A DNA stretch of 64,000 nucleotides from Ruminococcus sp. (GTDB lineage: Bacteria > Bacillota > Clostridia > Oscillospirales > Ruminococcaceae): assembly GCA_017437285.1 (NCBI GenBank), contig JAFSBM010000041.1, positions 62,001 through 126,000 on the forward strand, read 5' to 3'. Below are positions 25,838 to 35,719 of this stretch, piece after piece. The position numbers and the translations under genes are program-made. The stretch's first letter is position 1; each line of letters opens with the position of its first letter. Under the pieces are notes generated by a model, which saw nothing but the letters and a program-made list of their open reading frames with translations, was not told the origin of the DNA and searched no databases.

Positions 25838-26191
25838 ATGAGTAAAGTTCACGTAAAAACCGGTGACACCGTTATCCTGCTTACAGGTAAGTACGAGGAT
25901 AAGTACGATAAGAACGGCGACAGAAAGACCGGTAAAGTTGCAGAAGTAAGCCCCAAGGAGGGCAAGGTTATCGTTGAGGGTATCAACGTAATCACAAAGC
26001 ACGTAAAACCCACAAGAATGGGTCAGCAGGGCGGCATCGTAAAGACAGAGGCTCCAGTTTACGCTTCAAAGGTACAGCTGGTATGCCCTAAGTGCGGCAA
26101 GCCCACAAGAGTTGGTCACATTTTCGAGCAGGACGGAGATAAGGTAAAGAAACTCCGTGTTTGCAAGAAGTGCGGCAAGTCTTTTGAATAA
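25838..26191 (+). CDS. rplX: Large ribosomal subunit protein L24 with C-terminal CxxC pairs
   Basis: 117 residues from ATG 25838 (MSKVHVKTGDTVILL), with GGAGG 11 bases upstream; an in-frame GTG at 25826 overlaps that site. The N-terminal KOW motif is normal. The C-terminus has two CxxC pairs (CPKCGKPTRVG and CKKCGK), a zinc-binding version found in many Firmicutes. L24 nucleates 50S folding. Confidence 0.97.
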   Translation: MSKVHVKTGDTVILLTGKYEDKYDKNGDRKTGKVAEVSPKEGKVIVEGINVITKHVKPTRMGQQGGIVKTEAPVYASKVQLVCPKCGKPTRVGHIFEQDGDKVKKLRVCKKCGKSFE

Positions 26192-26209
26192 TGTAAAGGA
26201 GAAACGACA

Positions 26210-26749
26210 ATGGCAAGATTAAAAGATTTTTATGTTAGCGACGTTGCTCCCGCACTTATGAAAAAGTTCGGATACAAGAGCGTTATGCAGATTCCAAAGC
26301 TTGACAAGGTTGTAATCAACGTAGGTGCAGGCGAGGCTAAGGATAACGCAAAGGTTATCGACGCTATCATGACAGATATTGCTGCTATTACAGGTCAGAA
26401 GCCCGTAGTATGCAGAGCTAAGAAATCCGTAGCTAACTTCAAGCTCCGTGAGGGTATGCCAATCGGCGTTAAAGTAACTCTCAGAGGCGAGAAGATGTAT
26501 GAGTTCGTTGACAAGCTCTTCAATGTTGCGTTCCCACGTGTACGTGACTTCAGAGGAATCAGCGGAAACTCCTTCGACGGCAGAGGAAACTACTCTACAG
26601 GTATCAAGGAGCAGCTCATTTTCCCTGAGATCGAGTATGACAAGATCGACAAGGTAAGAGGTATGGATATCAACTTTATCACTACAGCTAATACCGACGA
26701 AGAGGGTAGAGAGCTTCTCTCACTCCTCGGAGCTCCGTTCATCAAGTAA
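26210..26749 (+). CDS. rplE: Large ribosomal subunit protein L5
   Basis: 179 residues. L5 binds 5S rRNA and touches P-site tRNA. Conserved [33 protein letters not shown] and [26 protein letters not shown] precedes the ATG. Confidence 0.98.
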   Translation: MARLKDFYVSDVAPALMKKFGYKSVMQIPKLDKVVINVGAGEAKDNAKVIDAIMTDIAAITGQKPVVCRAKKSVANFKLREGMPIGVKVTLRGEKMYEFVDKLFNVAFPRVRDFRGISGNSFDGRGNYSTGIKEQLIFPEIEYDKIDKVRGMDINFITTANTDEEGRELLSLLGAPFIK

Positions 26750-26765
26750 TCAGGGAGGAATAAAA

Positions 26766-26951
26766 ATGGCTAAAAAGGCAATGATCAATAAGCAGCAGAA
26801 GACTCCCAAGTATTCCACAAGAGCATACAACAGATGTAAGATTTGTGGCAGACCACACGCTTATCTCAGAAAATTCGGCATTTGCCGTGTATGCTTCAGA
26901 GAGCTTGCTCACGACGGACAGATTCCCGGCGTAAAGAAGGCAAGCTGGTAA
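26766..26951 (+). CDS. rpsZ: Small ribosomal subunit protein S14, zinc type
   Basis: 61 residues, the short zinc-binding form of S14, with CKIC and CRVC metal ligands and [18 protein letters not shown]. Longer zinc-free S14 paralogues exist in many Firmicutes for zinc starvation; none is in this window. Confidence 0.97.
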   Translation: MAKKAMINKQQKTPKYSTRAYNRCKICGRPHAYLRKFGICRVCFRELAHDGQIPGVKKASW

Positions 26952-26974
26952 AATACGAAAAGGAGGTCATCTGA

Positions 26975-27373
26975 ATGCAAATCACAGATACAATCGCTGA
27001 TCTTTTAACAAGAATTCGTAATGCGAATACTGCAAAGCACGCCACAGTTGACGTTCCCGCTTCAAATGTTAAGAAGGCTATCACACAGATTCTCGTAGAC
27101 GAGGGTTATGTAAAGGGCTTTCAGGTAATTGAGGACGGTAAGCAGGGTGTTATCAGAATCACGCTTAAATACGGTGACAACAGATCACCTGTTATCACAG
27201 GACTCAAGAGAGTTTCCAAGCCCGGTCTGCGTATTTACTCAAGCTGCGCAGATATGCCAAAGGTAAGAAAGGGACTTGGTATTGCAATCGTTTCAACATC
27301 AAAGGGTATCGTTACAGACAAGAAGGCTCGTGAGCTTAATGTCGGCGGCGAAGTACTCGCATACATCTGGTAA
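26975..27373 (+). CDS. rpsH: Small ribosomal subunit protein S8
   Basis: 132 residues, [18 protein letters not shown] start. S8 binds central-domain 16S rRNA and in E. coli represses the spc operon. Conserved C-terminal [12 protein letters not shown] and [18 protein letters not shown] upstream. Confidence 0.98.
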   Translation: MQITDTIADLLTRIRNANTAKHATVDVPASNVKKAITQILVDEGYVKGFQVIEDGKQGVIRITLKYGDNRSPVITGLKRVSKPGLRIYSSCADMPKVRKGLGIAIVSTSKGIVTDKKARELNVGGEVLAYIW

Positions 27374-27387
27374 GGAGGAGCAAGGTT

Positions 27388-27933
27388 ATGTCAAGAATCG
27401 GCAAAATGCCTATCGTTGTTCCTGCAGGTGTAGAGGTTAAGAACGACAATAACTGCATTACTGTTAAGGGACCTAAGGGCGAACTTACAAAACAGTTCAG
27501 CACAGTGCTTACAATCAATGTTGAGCCTGGTGTTATCACAGTAACAAGACCAAACGACGAAAAGACAAATCGTTCACTTCACGGTCTTACAAGAACTCTC
27601 ATCGCAAATATGGTTGAGGGTGTAACAAACGGATATTCCAAGACACTTGAAATTGAGGGTGTCGGCTACCGTGCCGCTAAGTCAGGCAAGCAGGTAAATC
27701 TCAACCTCGGATTCTCACATCCCGTAGTATTTGAGGAAACAGATACAATCAAGCTTGATGTTCCTGCACCTAACAAGATTATTGTTAGCGGTATTGACAA
27801 GCAGGCTGTAGGTCAGATTGCAGCTGAAATCCGTGAGAAGCGTCCACCTGAGCCTTACAAGGGCAAGGGTATCAGATATGCCGGCGAGCGTATCATCCGC
27901 AAGGAAGGTAAGGCCGGTAAGGGCAAGAAGTAA
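27388..27933 (+). CDS. rplF: Large ribosomal subunit protein L6
   Basis: 181 residues, MSRIGKMPIVVPAGVEV start, two repeats of the L6 fold and the conserved PEPYKGKGIRYAGE near the C-terminus. L6 supports the factor-binding site. AAGGAGG upstream. Confidence 0.98.
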   Translation: MSRIGKMPIVVPAGVEVKNDNNCITVKGPKGELTKQFSTVLTINVEPGVITVTRPNDEKTNRSLHGLTRTLIANMVEGVTNGYSKTLEIEGVGYRAAKSGKQVNLNLGFSHPVVFEETDTIKLDVPAPNKIIVSGIDKQAVGQIAAEIREKRPPEPYKGKGIRYAGERIIRKEGKAGKGKK

Positions 27934-27952
27934 TTAAAAGGAGCAAATTGCT

Positions 27953-28312
27953 ATGGTAAAGAAATTTGACAGCAATAAGGCAAGATTAAAGAGACACCGT
28001 AGAGTACGTTACAAGGTTTCCGGTACTCCTGAGTGTCCCCGTCTGAATGTATTCCGTTCTTCTAAGCACATTTATGCTCAGATTATCGACGACGTTAACG
28101 GTGTTACTCTTGCTTCTGCATCCAGCATGGATAAGGGCTTTGAGGGCAACGGCGGCAACATCGAAGGTGCTCGCAAGGTAGGCGAAATGATCGCTAAGAA
28201 CGCTGCTGACAAGGGTATTACAGAAGTTGTATTCGACAGAGGCGGCTACCTCTACCACGGAAGAGTTAAGGAACTCGCCGAGGGTGCCCGTGAAAACGGA
28301 TTACAGTTCTAA
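27953..28312 (+). CDS. rplR: Large ribosomal subunit protein L18
   Basis: 119 residues. L18 brings 5S rRNA into the 50S subunit. Conserved [18 protein letters not shown] and [29 protein letters not shown] upstream. Confidence 0.98.
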   Translation: MVKKFDSNKARLKRHRRVRYKVSGTPECPRLNVFRSSKHIYAQIIDDVNGVTLASASSMDKGFEGNGGNIEGARKVGEMIAKNAADKGITEVVFDRGGYLYHGRVKELAEGARENGLQF

Positions 28313-28327
28313 GAGGGAGGTAAAACA

Positions 28328-28828
28328 ATGGCTAATATTGAAACACAGGCTCCCGAGCTGGTGGAAAAGGTTGTTGCTATCAACAGAGTTTCCAAGACAG
28401 TTAAGGGCGGTCGTATCATGAAGTTCTCAGCTCTCGTAGTTGTTGGTGACGGAAACGGCACAGTAGGCTTCGGTCTTGGTAAGTCAGGCGAAGTTCCCGA
28501 CGCTATCCGTAAGGGTATCGAGGACGCTAAGAAAAACCTTTGCAAGATTTCTCTTAAGGGTACAACAATTCCCCACGAAATCGTTGGTGCATTCGGTGCA
28601 GGCAGAGTTCTTATGAAGCCAGCTGCACCCGGTACCGGTGTTATTGCCGGCGGTCCTGTCCGTGCAGTAATCGAGGTTGCAGGAATCAAGGACATCAGAA
28701 CAAAGTCCCTTCGTTCCAACAACCCCTGCAATGTAGTAAGAGCTACAATTAACGGTCTTAAGGCTTGTACATCAGCTAAGGAAGTTGCTGCTAAGAGAGG
28801 CAAGTCCGTTAAGGAAATTTTAGGTTAA
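28328..28828 (+). CDS. rpsE: Small ribosomal subunit protein S5
   Basis: 166 residues with the S5 double-stranded RNA-binding domain and the C-terminal domain ([20 protein letters not shown]). S5 affects decoding accuracy at the mRNA entry. Conserved [23 protein letters not shown] upstream. Confidence 0.98.
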   Translation: MANIETQAPELVEKVVAINRVSKTVKGGRIMKFSALVVVGDGNGTVGFGLGKSGEVPDAIRKGIEDAKKNLCKISLKGTTIPHEIVGAFGAGRVLMKPAAPGTGVIAGGPVRAVIEVAGIKDIRTKSLRSNNPCNVVRATINGLKACTSAKEVAAKRGKSVKEILG

Positions 28829-28841
28829 GGAGGGCTTGACA

Positions 28842-29018
28842 ATGGCTAAGAATATCAAGCTCGTTAAGAGCCTCATCAGCTGCAAGAAGGATCAGATCGC
28901 TACTGCTAAGGCACTTGGTCTTAAGAAGATCGGCGATGTGACAGTTCAGCCCGACAATGCTCAGACACAGGGCAAAATCAAGAAGATTTCACACCTCATC
29001 GAGGTTACTGAAGCGTAA
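28842..29018 (+). CDS. rpmD: Large ribosomal subunit protein L30
   Basis: 58 residues from ATG 28842 ([12 protein letters not shown]), with AAGGAGGG upstream; an in-frame TTG two codons earlier lies within the spacing. Typical length. The segment [19 protein letters not shown] matches the family. Confidence 0.96.
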   Translation: MAKNIKLVKSLISCKKDQIATAKALGLKKIGDVTVQPDNAQTQGKIKKISHLIEVTEA

Positions 29019-29035
29019 ACAAGGAGGTGCAAACC

Positions 29036-29476
29036 ATGAAAATTCACGAATTAACTCCCGCACCCGATTCCAACAAGGCTGTAAAGCGTGTAGGTAGAGG
29101 TCACGGTTCAGGCAGCGGTAAAACAGCAGGCAAGGGCCACAAGGGACAGAACGCTCGTTCAGGCGGCGGCGTAAGAATTGGCTTTGAAGGCGGACAGATG
29201 CCCCTCGCAAGAAGAATTCCTAAGAGAGGCTTCAACAATATCTTCGCTACAAAGTATGCTATTATTAATGTATCCGATCTTAACAAGTTCGAGAACGGTA
29301 CAGTTGTTGACGCAGAGCTTCTCAAGGCTTCAGGTCTTATCAAGAAGGAGCTTGACGGCGTTAAGGTTCTCGGAAACGGAGAGCTTACAGCTCAGCTTAC
29401 TGTAAAAGCTGCAAAATTCTCTCAGAGTGCTGTAGAGAAAATTGAAAAGGCAGGCGGAAAGACTGAGGTGATGTAA
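29036..29476 (+). CDS. rplO: Large ribosomal subunit protein L15
   Basis: 146 residues from ATG 29036 ([14 protein letters not shown]); AAGGAGG lies upstream and overlaps an unused in-frame GTG. The Gly-rich N-terminal extension ([18 protein letters not shown]) that penetrates rRNA is present. Directly precedes secY, as in most bacteria. Confidence 0.97.
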   Translation: MKIHELTPAPDSNKAVKRVGRGHGSGSGKTAGKGHKGQNARSGGGVRIGFEGGQMPLARRIPKRGFNNIFATKYAIINVSDLNKFENGTVVDAELLKASGLIKKELDGVKVLGNGELTAQLTVKAAKFSQSAVEKIEKAGGKTEVM

Positions 29477-29477
29477 T

Positions 29478-30803
29478 GTGTTTCAGACTCTGAAACGTGC
29501 ATGGAGCGTACCGGAAATCCGTAAAAAGCTTCTTTATACATTACTCATGGTTGTTATTTTCAGATTAGGAAGTGCAATTGCAGTTCCCTTCCTCGATACA
29601 TCAGTAGTATCCGAGTGGATGGACCGTAACGCTTCAGGCGGAAACTTCCTTGAATATCTGAATACAATCTCAGGTGGTGCTTTATCAAAGGCAACACTGT
29701 TCTCACTTTCAATCACACCTTATATCAATGCGTCCATCATCATTCAGCTGCTCACATATGCGCTTCCTCCACTTGAAAGACTCAAGGACGAGGGTGAAGA
29801 AGGACGTAAGAAGATTAACAAAATTACAGCAGGAGTTGCACTTGCACTCTCTGTATTTATGGGTTATGCTTATTACCTTACACTTGCTCGTATGAAGAAC
29901 GATGCAGGTCAGTCTGCTGTTAAGTTCGTAACAGGCTGGGAGAAATGGTTCGCAGGAGCTGTAATCGTAGCTTGTTTCGTAGCAGGTGCCGCATTCGTTG
30001 TTTGGATGGGTAACAGAATAAGCGAAAAGGGACTCGGAAACGGCGTATCAATGCTTCTCTTTGCAGGTATCGCTGCAAGATTCCCCACCGACGCAGGTAC
30101 ACTTATCGGTCTTGTTAAGGAACAGCCTGCAAAATATCTCTTCGTAGCAATCGGCTACGTAGTATTCATTGTTCTTGAATTCGCATTCATCGTTCTGATG
30201 AATGAAGCTGAAAGACGTATTCCAATCCAGTACGCTAAGCGTGTTGTTGGAAGAAAGCAGTTCGGCGGACAGAAGACACATATTCCGATTAAGGTTATGA
30301 TGAGCGGTGTTATGCCTATCATCTTCGCTATGTCGTTTATGTCACTTCCCCAGACAATTCAGCTTTTCAATCCTATTGATGCAGAGTCTTCAAAGTTCTA
30401 CATCAAGTTCTGCCAGTTCTTCAGTACACAGAGCTGGACATATGCAGTACTCTACTTCATTCTGATTATTGCATTCAACTACTTCTATGTTTCACTTCAG
30501 TACAATCCTACTGAAATTGCAAACAATCTTCGTCAGTCAAACGGCGGTATCCCAGGTATCAGACCCGGAAAGCCCACAGCTGACTACATCCAGAGAATTC
30601 TTTCCAAGATTGCTCTGGTAGGTGCAATATTCCTCGGAATTATTGCTATTATCCCGATTTTCTTCGGTATTGCAGATCAGAAGCTTGCTTCTCTCTCAAT
30701 GGGAGGTACAACACTTCTTATCGCTGTAAGCGTTGCTCTTGAAACAACACGTACACTTGAATCACATCTTATGATGAGACACCATAAGGGATTCCTTTCA
30801 TAA
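29478..30803 (+). CDS. secY: Protein translocase channel subunit SecY (GTG start)
   Basis: 441 residues with about ten membrane segments; SecY forms the Sec export channel. GTG 29478 begins one base after the rplO stop, with GAGGTG seven bases upstream inside rplO. Conserved features include the plug region, ALPPLERLKDEGEEGRKKI after the second segment and NNLRQSNGGIPGIRPGKPT in the cytoplasmic loop contacting SecA/ribosome. Ribosomal operon expression ties channel supply to ribosome supply. Confidence 0.97.
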   Translation: MFQTLKRAWSVPEIRKKLLYTLLMVVIFRLGSAIAVPFLDTSVVSEWMDRNASGGNFLEYLNTISGGALSKATLFSLSITPYINASIIIQLLTYALPPLERLKDEGEEGRKKINKITAGVALALSVFMGYAYYLTLARMKNDAGQSAVKFVTGWEKWFAGAVIVACFVAGAAFVVWMGNRISEKGLGNGVSMLLFAGIAARFPTDAGTLIGLVKEQPAKYLFVAIGYVVFIVLEFAFIVLMNEAERRIPIQYAKRVVGRKQFGGQKTHIPIKVMMSGVMPIIFAMSFMSLPQTIQLFNPIDAESSKFYIKFCQFFSTQSWTYAVLYFILIIAFNYFYVSLQYNPTEIANNLRQSNGGIPGIRPGKPTADYIQRILSKIALVGAIFLGIIAIIPIFFGIADQKLASLSMGGTTLLIAVSVALETTRTLESHLMMRHHKGFLS

Positions 30804-30822
30804 GATTTAAGGAGGATTTACA

Positions 30823-31458
30823 ATGAATCTTATCTTTTTAGGCGCACCCGGCGCAGGTAAGGGAACACAGGCTGAGGTTGTATCCGAGGCACTTAACATT
30901 CCCCAGATTTCTACAGGAAATATTCTTCGTGAAGCCGCTAAGAACGGCACAGAGTACGGACTCAAGGCAAAAGCTGCTATGGACGCAGGTGCGTTGGTTT
31001 CCGACGATATCGTAATCGGAATCCTCAAAGAGCGTATTGCTGAGGACGACTGCAAGGAAGGCTTCATACTCGACGGCTTCCCAAGAACTGTTCCACAGGC
31101 AGAGGCTCTTGACGCTATGGGCGTTAAAATCGACAAGGTGGTTGAAATCAACGTAGCTGATGAAACAATCAAGCAGAGAGTTTCAGGCAGACGAGTTTGC
31201 CAGGGCTGCGGTGCTTCATACCACGTAGAATATAAGCCTTCAAAGGTTGAGGGCGTTTGTGATAAGTGCGGAGATGCTACAGTTATCCGTAAGGATGACC
31301 AGCCGGAGGTTGTTCTCGACCGTCTTGCAACATATCACGAAAAGACAGCTCCTCTCAAGGACTACTACGAGAAGCAGGGTAAACTTGTTACTGTAGAAGG
31401 ACAGGAGGAAGTTGCTGATACTTCAAAACTCACTCTTGCTGCTGTAGGAGTAGAGTAA
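30823..31458 (+). CDS. adk: Adenylate kinase, zinc-lid type
   Basis: Catalyses ATP + AMP to 2 ADP. 211 residues with P-loop GAPGAGKGTQ at ~7-16, the AMP-binding STGNILR segment and the FILDGFPRT motif. The lid has four cysteines (CQGCG and CDKCG), the zinc-binding form usual in Gram-positives. TAA shares one base with the map ATG. Confidence 0.97.
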   Translation: MNLIFLGAPGAGKGTQAEVVSEALNIPQISTGNILREAAKNGTEYGLKAKAAMDAGALVSDDIVIGILKERIAEDDCKEGFILDGFPRTVPQAEALDAMGVKIDKVVEINVADETIKQRVSGRRVCQGCGASYHVEYKPSKVEGVCDKCGDATVIRKDDQPEVVLDRLATYHEKTAPLKDYYEKQGKLVTVEGQEEVADTSKLTLAAVGVE

Positions 31459-32210
31459 TGAGCATTACTATAAAATCACAGTCCGAATTAGCCATAATGC
31501 GTGAAGCAGGTAAGATTACCTGCGGCGCAATATGGTATGCGGGCGAAAGATTGAGAGCAGGAATGTCAACCCTTGACATTGATAAGCTTATTGGTGAATA
31601 TTACGCCAAGCACGGCTGTAAATCCTGCTTTAAAGGTCTTTACGGATTTCCTGCAAATGCCTGTATATCAGTTAATGATGAGGTAATTCACGGAATCCCT
31701 AAAGCAAACCGCAGATTAAAGGAAGGGGATATCGTAAGCATCGACACGGGAGCATCGTACAAGGGCTTCAATGGAGATAGCTGCTGGACCTTCCCTGTGG
31801 GTAAAATTTCTGATGAAGCCAAGGCGTTGCTGGAGGTTACAGAGGCTTCTCTCTATGAGGGAATCGCACAAGCCAAGGCAGGGGCAAGAATCGGAGATAT
31901 TTCTCATGCTGTTGAAGAGTATTGTGCTTCACGCGGCTACGGGATCGTAAGAAATTACTGCGGCCACGGCATCGGCAGAGAGGTACACGAATCACCCGAA
32001 GTACCGAACTGGGGTAAGCCCGCAAGGGGACCACGACTGGTATCGGGAATGACAATATGTATCGAGCCTATGATTAATGTCAAAGGCGACGATGTTAAAA
32101 CTCTCAATGACGGATGGACCGTGGTTACGAAAAATGGTTCGCTGTCAGCTCATTTTGAGCATACAATCGCAATAACTCCTGATGGTCCTGTAATATTGAC
32201 CACACCCTAA
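31458..32210 (+). CDS. map: Methionine aminopeptidase, type I
   Basis: Removes the initiator methionine after deformylation. 250 residues with the five metal ligands in the expected places: IDTGASYKGFNGDSCW (two Asp), CGHGIGREVHESP (His), MTICIEPM (Glu) and SAHFEHTIAI (Glu). Overlaps adk by one base. Confidence 0.97.
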   Translation: MSITIKSQSELAIMREAGKITCGAIWYAGERLRAGMSTLDIDKLIGEYYAKHGCKSCFKGLYGFPANACISVNDEVIHGIPKANRRLKEGDIVSIDTGASYKGFNGDSCWTFPVGKISDEAKALLEVTEASLYEGIAQAKAGARIGDISHAVEEYCASRGYGIVRNYCGHGIGREVHESPEVPNWGKPARGPRLVSGMTICIEPMINVKGDDVKTLNDGWTVVTKNGSLSAHFEHTIAITPDGPVILTTP

Positions 32211-32228
32211 CGATAGGGGGAATTTATT

Positions 32229-32471
32229 GTGGAGCTTAAAATAGGCTCGGTTGTAAGGGCAAAGGCAGGCCGTGACAAGGATTCGTTCTTTGTGGTGACG
32301 GCTGTTGAAAAGGAATACTGCTTTATAGCGGACGGAAAGAGCAGAAAGCTTACAAAACCGAAACGCAAGAATACAAAGCATATATCCCTTACAAACAGTA
32401 TGATTGATATTAAAGATATAACTGATAAAAAGCTCAGAACACAGCTGAAAGAATTCGGCTGCGGTGAGTAA
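32229..32471 (+). CDS. KOW-domain RNA-binding protein
   Basis: 80 residues with an N-terminal KOW/L14e-like fold ([20 protein letters not shown]) and a basic middle ([12 protein letters not shown]). This small gene sits between map and infA in many Firmicutes. Its role is thought to involve ribosome or RNA binding, but it is not characterised. GTG start with GGGGGAA upstream. Its end overlaps the infA ribosome-site region. Confidence 0.88.
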   Translation: MELKIGSVVRAKAGRDKDSFFVVTAVEKEYCFIADGKSRKLTKPKRKNTKHISLTNSMIDIKDITDKKLRTQLKEFGCGE

Positions 32472-32484
32472 AGGAGGTTATCCC

Positions 32485-32703
32485 ATGTCCAAGGAAGATG
32501 TAATCGAGGTAGAAGGCGTCGTTACAGACGCACTGCCCAATGCAATGTTTAAGGTAGAGCTTGAAAACGGTCACGAGGTTCTCGCTCACGTTTCAGGCAA
32601 ACTCAGAATGAATTATATCAGAATAGTGCCGGGTGACAAGGTAAAGCTTGAAATGTCACCCTACGATCTGTCAAAAGGTCGTATAACATGGCGTGTCAAG
32701 TAA
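32485..32703 (+). CDS. infA: Translation initiation factor IF-1
   Basis: 72 residues from ATG 32485 ([15 protein letters not shown]), with AAGGAGG eight bases upstream. One OB fold that blocks the A site during initiation. Conserved [23 protein letters not shown] and [14 protein letters not shown] segments. Typical Gram-positive position before rpmJ. Confidence 0.98.
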   Translation: MSKEDVIEVEGVVTDALPNAMFKVELENGHEVLAHVSGKLRMNYIRIVPGDKVKLEMSPYDLSKGRITWRVK

Positions 32704-32722
32704 GAAAGAGGAGGTATTTTCA

Positions 32723-32836
32723 ATGAAAGTCAGACCTTCAGTAAAACCTATTTGCGAAAAGTGCAAGGTTATCAAACGTAAAGGCAGAATCATGGTTATC
32801 TGCGAAAATCCGAAGCATAAGCAGCGTCAGGGTTAA
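32723..32836 (+). CDS. rpmJ: Large ribosomal subunit protein L36
   Basis: 37 residues: [17 protein letters not shown] start and NPKHKQRQG end. Zinc ligands are CEKC, a further Cys and a His (C-x2-C-x12-C-x4-H pattern), so this is the zinc form. GAGGAGG precedes the ATG. Confidence 0.97.
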   Translation: MKVRPSVKPICEKCKVIKRKGRIMVICENPKHKQRQG

Positions 32837-32865
32837 TCTCTGGGCTAAGTAATGGAGGTAATTAT

Positions 32866-33267
32866 ATGGCAAGAATAGCCGGTGTTGATCTTCCGAAGAA
32901 TAAGAGAATCGAAATCGGTCTCACTTATATCTACGGAATCGGTCGTCAGACTGCTACAGATATCCTCAACAATACAGGCGTAAATCCTGACGTAAGAGTT
33001 AAGGATCTCGCTGAGGAGGACGTAGCTAAGCTTCGTGACTATATCGATGCAAATTACACTGTTGAGGGTGATCTCCGTCGTGAAGTTGCTCTTAACATTA
33101 AAAGACTTGTTGAGATTCAGTGCTACAGAGGCGTTCGTCACAGAAAGGGTCTCCCTGTAAGAGGTCAGAGAACTAAGACAAACGCAAGAACTCGTAAGGG
33201 TCCTGTAAAGACAATCGCTAACAAGAAGAAGGAAGGAGGTATGAGCTTTGGCACAGCAGAAGGGTAA
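32866..33267 (+). CDS. rpsM: Small ribosomal subunit protein S13
   Basis: 133 residues. S13 contacts P-site tRNA and L5. [20 protein letters not shown] start and [18 protein letters not shown] are conserved. The usual Lys-rich end (ANKKK) is extended by ~11 residues ([11 protein letters not shown]) that encode the rpsK ribosome site and the first codons of rpsK in another frame. Confidence 0.97.
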   Translation: MARIAGVDLPKNKRIEIGLTYIYGIGRQTATDILNNTGVNPDVRVKDLAEEDVAKLRDYIDANYTVEGDLRREVALNIKRLVEIQCYRGVRHRKGLPVRGQRTKTNARTRKGPVKTIANKKKEGGMSFGTAEG

Positions 33268-33652
33268 AAAGGTTTCTACAATCAGAAGACGTAGAGAGCG
33301 TAAGAATATCGAAAGCGGCGCAGTTCATATTCAGTCCACTTTCAACAATACAATCGTTACTATCACTGATACACAGGGTAACGCAATTTCATGGGCAAGT
33401 GCTGGTGAGCTTGGTTTCAGAGGCTCCAAGAAGTCCACTCCTTTCGCAGCTCAGACAGCTGCTGAAACAGCTGCAAAGGCAGCTATGGAGCACGGTCTTA
33501 AGTACGTAGAAGTATACGTAAAGGGACCCGGCGCAGGTCGTGAGGCAGCAATCAGAGCACTTCAGACAGTTGGTCTTGAAGTAAGAATGATTAAGGACGT
33601 AACTCCTATTCCCCACAACGGATGCCGTCCTCCCAAAAGAAGACGTGTCTAA
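33248..33652 (+). CDS. rpsK: Small ribosomal subunit protein S11 (TTG start)
   Basis: 134 residues. TTG 33248 is the only start that fits the family N-terminus ([18 protein letters not shown]) and lies 8 bases after GGAGG. It overlaps rpsM by 20 bases. S11 lies on the 30S platform. Conserved [23 protein letters not shown] and [10 protein letters not shown]. Confidence 0.96.
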   Translation: MAQQKGKKVSTIRRRRERKNIESGAVHIQSTFNNTIVTITDTQGNAISWASAGELGFRGSKKSTPFAAQTAAETAAKAAMEHGLKYVEVYVKGPGAGREAAIRALQTVGLEVRMIKDVTPIPHNGCRPPKRRRV

Positions 33653-33671
33653 TCAAATGGAGGTGTTTTAA

Positions 33672-34271
33672 ATGGCAGTACAGAAGGAACCAATTCTTAA
33701 AAAGTGCAGATATCTGGGCATCAGCCCCGCTGTTCTCGGCGTTTCCAAGAAGGAGTCCATCCGTTTCAAGAACGCTAACAACAGAAAGAAGATTTCTGAA
33801 TACGGTCTTCAGCTCAAGGAAAAGCAGAAGCTGAAGTTTATCTACGGCGTACTCGAGAAGCAGTTCTATCACTACTTTGAGATCGCTTCAAAGATGGAAG
33901 GTAAGGCTGGTGACAATCTTATCACTTGCCTCGAAACAAGACTGGACAGCGTTGTGTTCAGAATGGGCCTCGCTCTCACAAGACGTGAAGCAAGACAGCT
34001 CGTTGTTCACAGCCACTACACAGTAAACGGCAAAAAGGTAAATATCCCTTCCTACAGAGTTAAGGTTGGCGATGTTATCGCTCTCAAGGAGAAGGACAGA
34101 ACTTCTGAGAAGTTCAAGGCTACAGTTGAAGAAACTAAGGACAGAATCGTTCCTACATGGCTTGACGCTAAGAAGGACGAATTCAGTGCAACTGTAACTC
34201 GTCTTCCCTCAACAGAGGACATCGACTACGAGGTTGCTACACACCTCATCGTCGAGCTTTATTCTAAGTAA
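33672..34271 (+). CDS. rpsD: Small ribosomal subunit protein S4
   Basis: 199 residues. S4 starts 30S assembly and can repress the alpha operon. S4 RNA-binding domain near residues 90-150 (TRREARQLVVHSHYTVNGKK). The N-terminal cysteines of some S4 versions are reduced here to one near residue 11, so it is probably the zinc-free type. Confidence 0.97.
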   Translation: MAVQKEPILKKCRYLGISPAVLGVSKKESIRFKNANNRKKISEYGLQLKEKQKLKFIYGVLEKQFYHYFEIASKMEGKAGDNLITCLETRLDSVVFRMGLALTRREARQLVVHSHYTVNGKKVNIPSYRVKVGDVIALKEKDRTSEKFKATVEETKDRIVPTWLDAKKDEFSATVTRLPSTEDIDYEVATHLIVELYSK

Positions 34272-34331
34272 TCGGCTGATTGCTGAGATATACAGACTCG
34301 TAAAATTTAATTGCGAAACAGGAGGGTTTTT

Positions 34332-35297
34332 ATGCTGGAAAAAATCAACAAGCCGGATATCGACATTGTCGAGCTTAAAAGTGACGGCAAATACGGCAAA
34401 TTCGTTTTAGCACCGCTTGAGCGTGGATATGGTATAACTCTTGGAAACAGCCTCAGACGTGTGCTGCTCTCCTCACTTCCCGGTGTTGCGGTAACATCTG
34501 TAAAGCTTTCGGGCAAAGATGGTACTATACACCATGAGTTGTCAACAATTCCAGGCGTTAAAGAAGACGTTACGGAAATTATCCTTAGCATTAAAGGTCT
34601 TACAGCTAAGCTTTACGGTGACGGTCCAAAGACTGTTTACATTGAAGCAGAGGGCGAATGTGAGATTACAGCAGGGGATATAAAGGCTGACTCCGAGGTG
34701 AACATTCTTGATCCCGGTATGCACATTGCTACACTGGGCAAGGACGCAAAGCTCTACATGTAAATCACAATCGACAGAGGCAGAGGATATGTTTCCGCAG
34801 AGAGAAACAAGAAGCAGGTAAATCTTCCTGTTGATGTTATCGCTGTTGACAGCATCTACACCCCTGTACTTAAAGTGAACTACACAGTAGAGGACACACG
34901 TCTTGGACAGGTTACGGACTATGACAAGCTGACTATGGAGGTTTGGACAGATGGTACAATCTCCGCTAAGGAAGCACTTTCACAGGCTGCAAATCTTCTC
35001 AATGAGCATCTGAAACTCTTTATTGACCTTTCAGAGGAAGCAGGTCTTGCTGAAATCCTCGTAGAAAAGGACGAAAAGGGCAAGGAAAAGATTCTTGAGA
35101 TGACAATTGAAGACCTTGACCTTTCAGTTCGTTCATTCAACTGTCTGAAGCGTGCGGGAATTAATACAGTAGATGACCTCATCAACAAGTCTGAGGAAGA
35201 AATGATGAAGGTAAGAAACCTTGGAAAGAAGTCCTTCGACGAGGTCAAGGAGAAGCTCCAGTCACTGGGTTTTGACCTCTCCTCAGAGGAAGAATAA
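34332..35297 (+). pseudogene. rpoA: RNA polymerase alpha subunit with an in-frame TAA at codon 144
   Basis: The alpha subunit dimer nucleates RNA polymerase. ATG 34332 follows AGGAGGG. The N-terminal assembly domain is intact from [13 protein letters not shown] to KDAKLYM; then TAA occurs at 34761-34763, and the same frame goes on with [16 protein letters not shown] to a normal C-terminal domain ([22 protein letters not shown]) and stop at 35297. In relatives this position is normally Glu, so one G-to-T change (GAA to TAA) explains it. The gene is essential, so options are a sequencing error, suppression or readthrough, two fragments made separately (GTG 34875 could start the second), or another intact copy. 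Marked broken on sequence grounds only. Confidence 0.9.
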
Positions 35298-35357
35298 TAA
35301 ACGAACCTGTCTACAGGGCAGGATTACTATCACTTATAATGAAAAGGAGTGAAATAC

Positions 35358-35702
35358 ATGCCGGGTACAAGAAAGCTGGGCAGAACATCTGACCACAGAA
35401 AGGCAATGCTCAGAGGCATGGTAACTTTCCTTCTCGAAAACGGTCAGATTGAAACTACCGTTACAAGAGCTAAGGAAGTTCGTGCTGTTGCAGAGAAGAT
35501 GATTACTATCGGTAAGAACAACGATCTGCACTCCAAGCGTCAGGTAATGGCTTACGTAACAAAGGAAGCTGTTGCTAAGAAGCTTTTCGATGAGATTGCT
35601 CCCAAGTATGCTGAGAAGAACGGTGGTTACACACAGATCATCAAGATCGGCCCCCGTCGTGGCGACGCTGCTGAGATGGCTATCATCAAGCTTGCTGACT
35701 AA
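35358..35702 (+). CDS. rplQ: Large ribosomal subunit protein L17
   Basis: 114 residues from ATG 35358 ([19 protein letters not shown]), with AAAAGGAGTG upstream; an in-frame GTG three codons earlier overlaps that site. L17 lies at the tunnel exit. Last gene of the alpha operon. Confidence 0.97.
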   Translation: MPGTRKLGRTSDHRKAMLRGMVTFLLENGQIETTVTRAKEVRAVAEKMITIGKNNDLHSKRQVMAYVTKEAVAKKLFDEIAPKYAEKNGGYTQIIKIGPRRGDAAEMAIIKLAD

Positions 35703-35719
35703 TTAATTAATTAATATAA

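Noticed and set aside
34761..34763. Recoding of TAA as an amino acid across the genome
   Set aside because: TAA is the normal stop of most genes in the window, so only this site is unusual.
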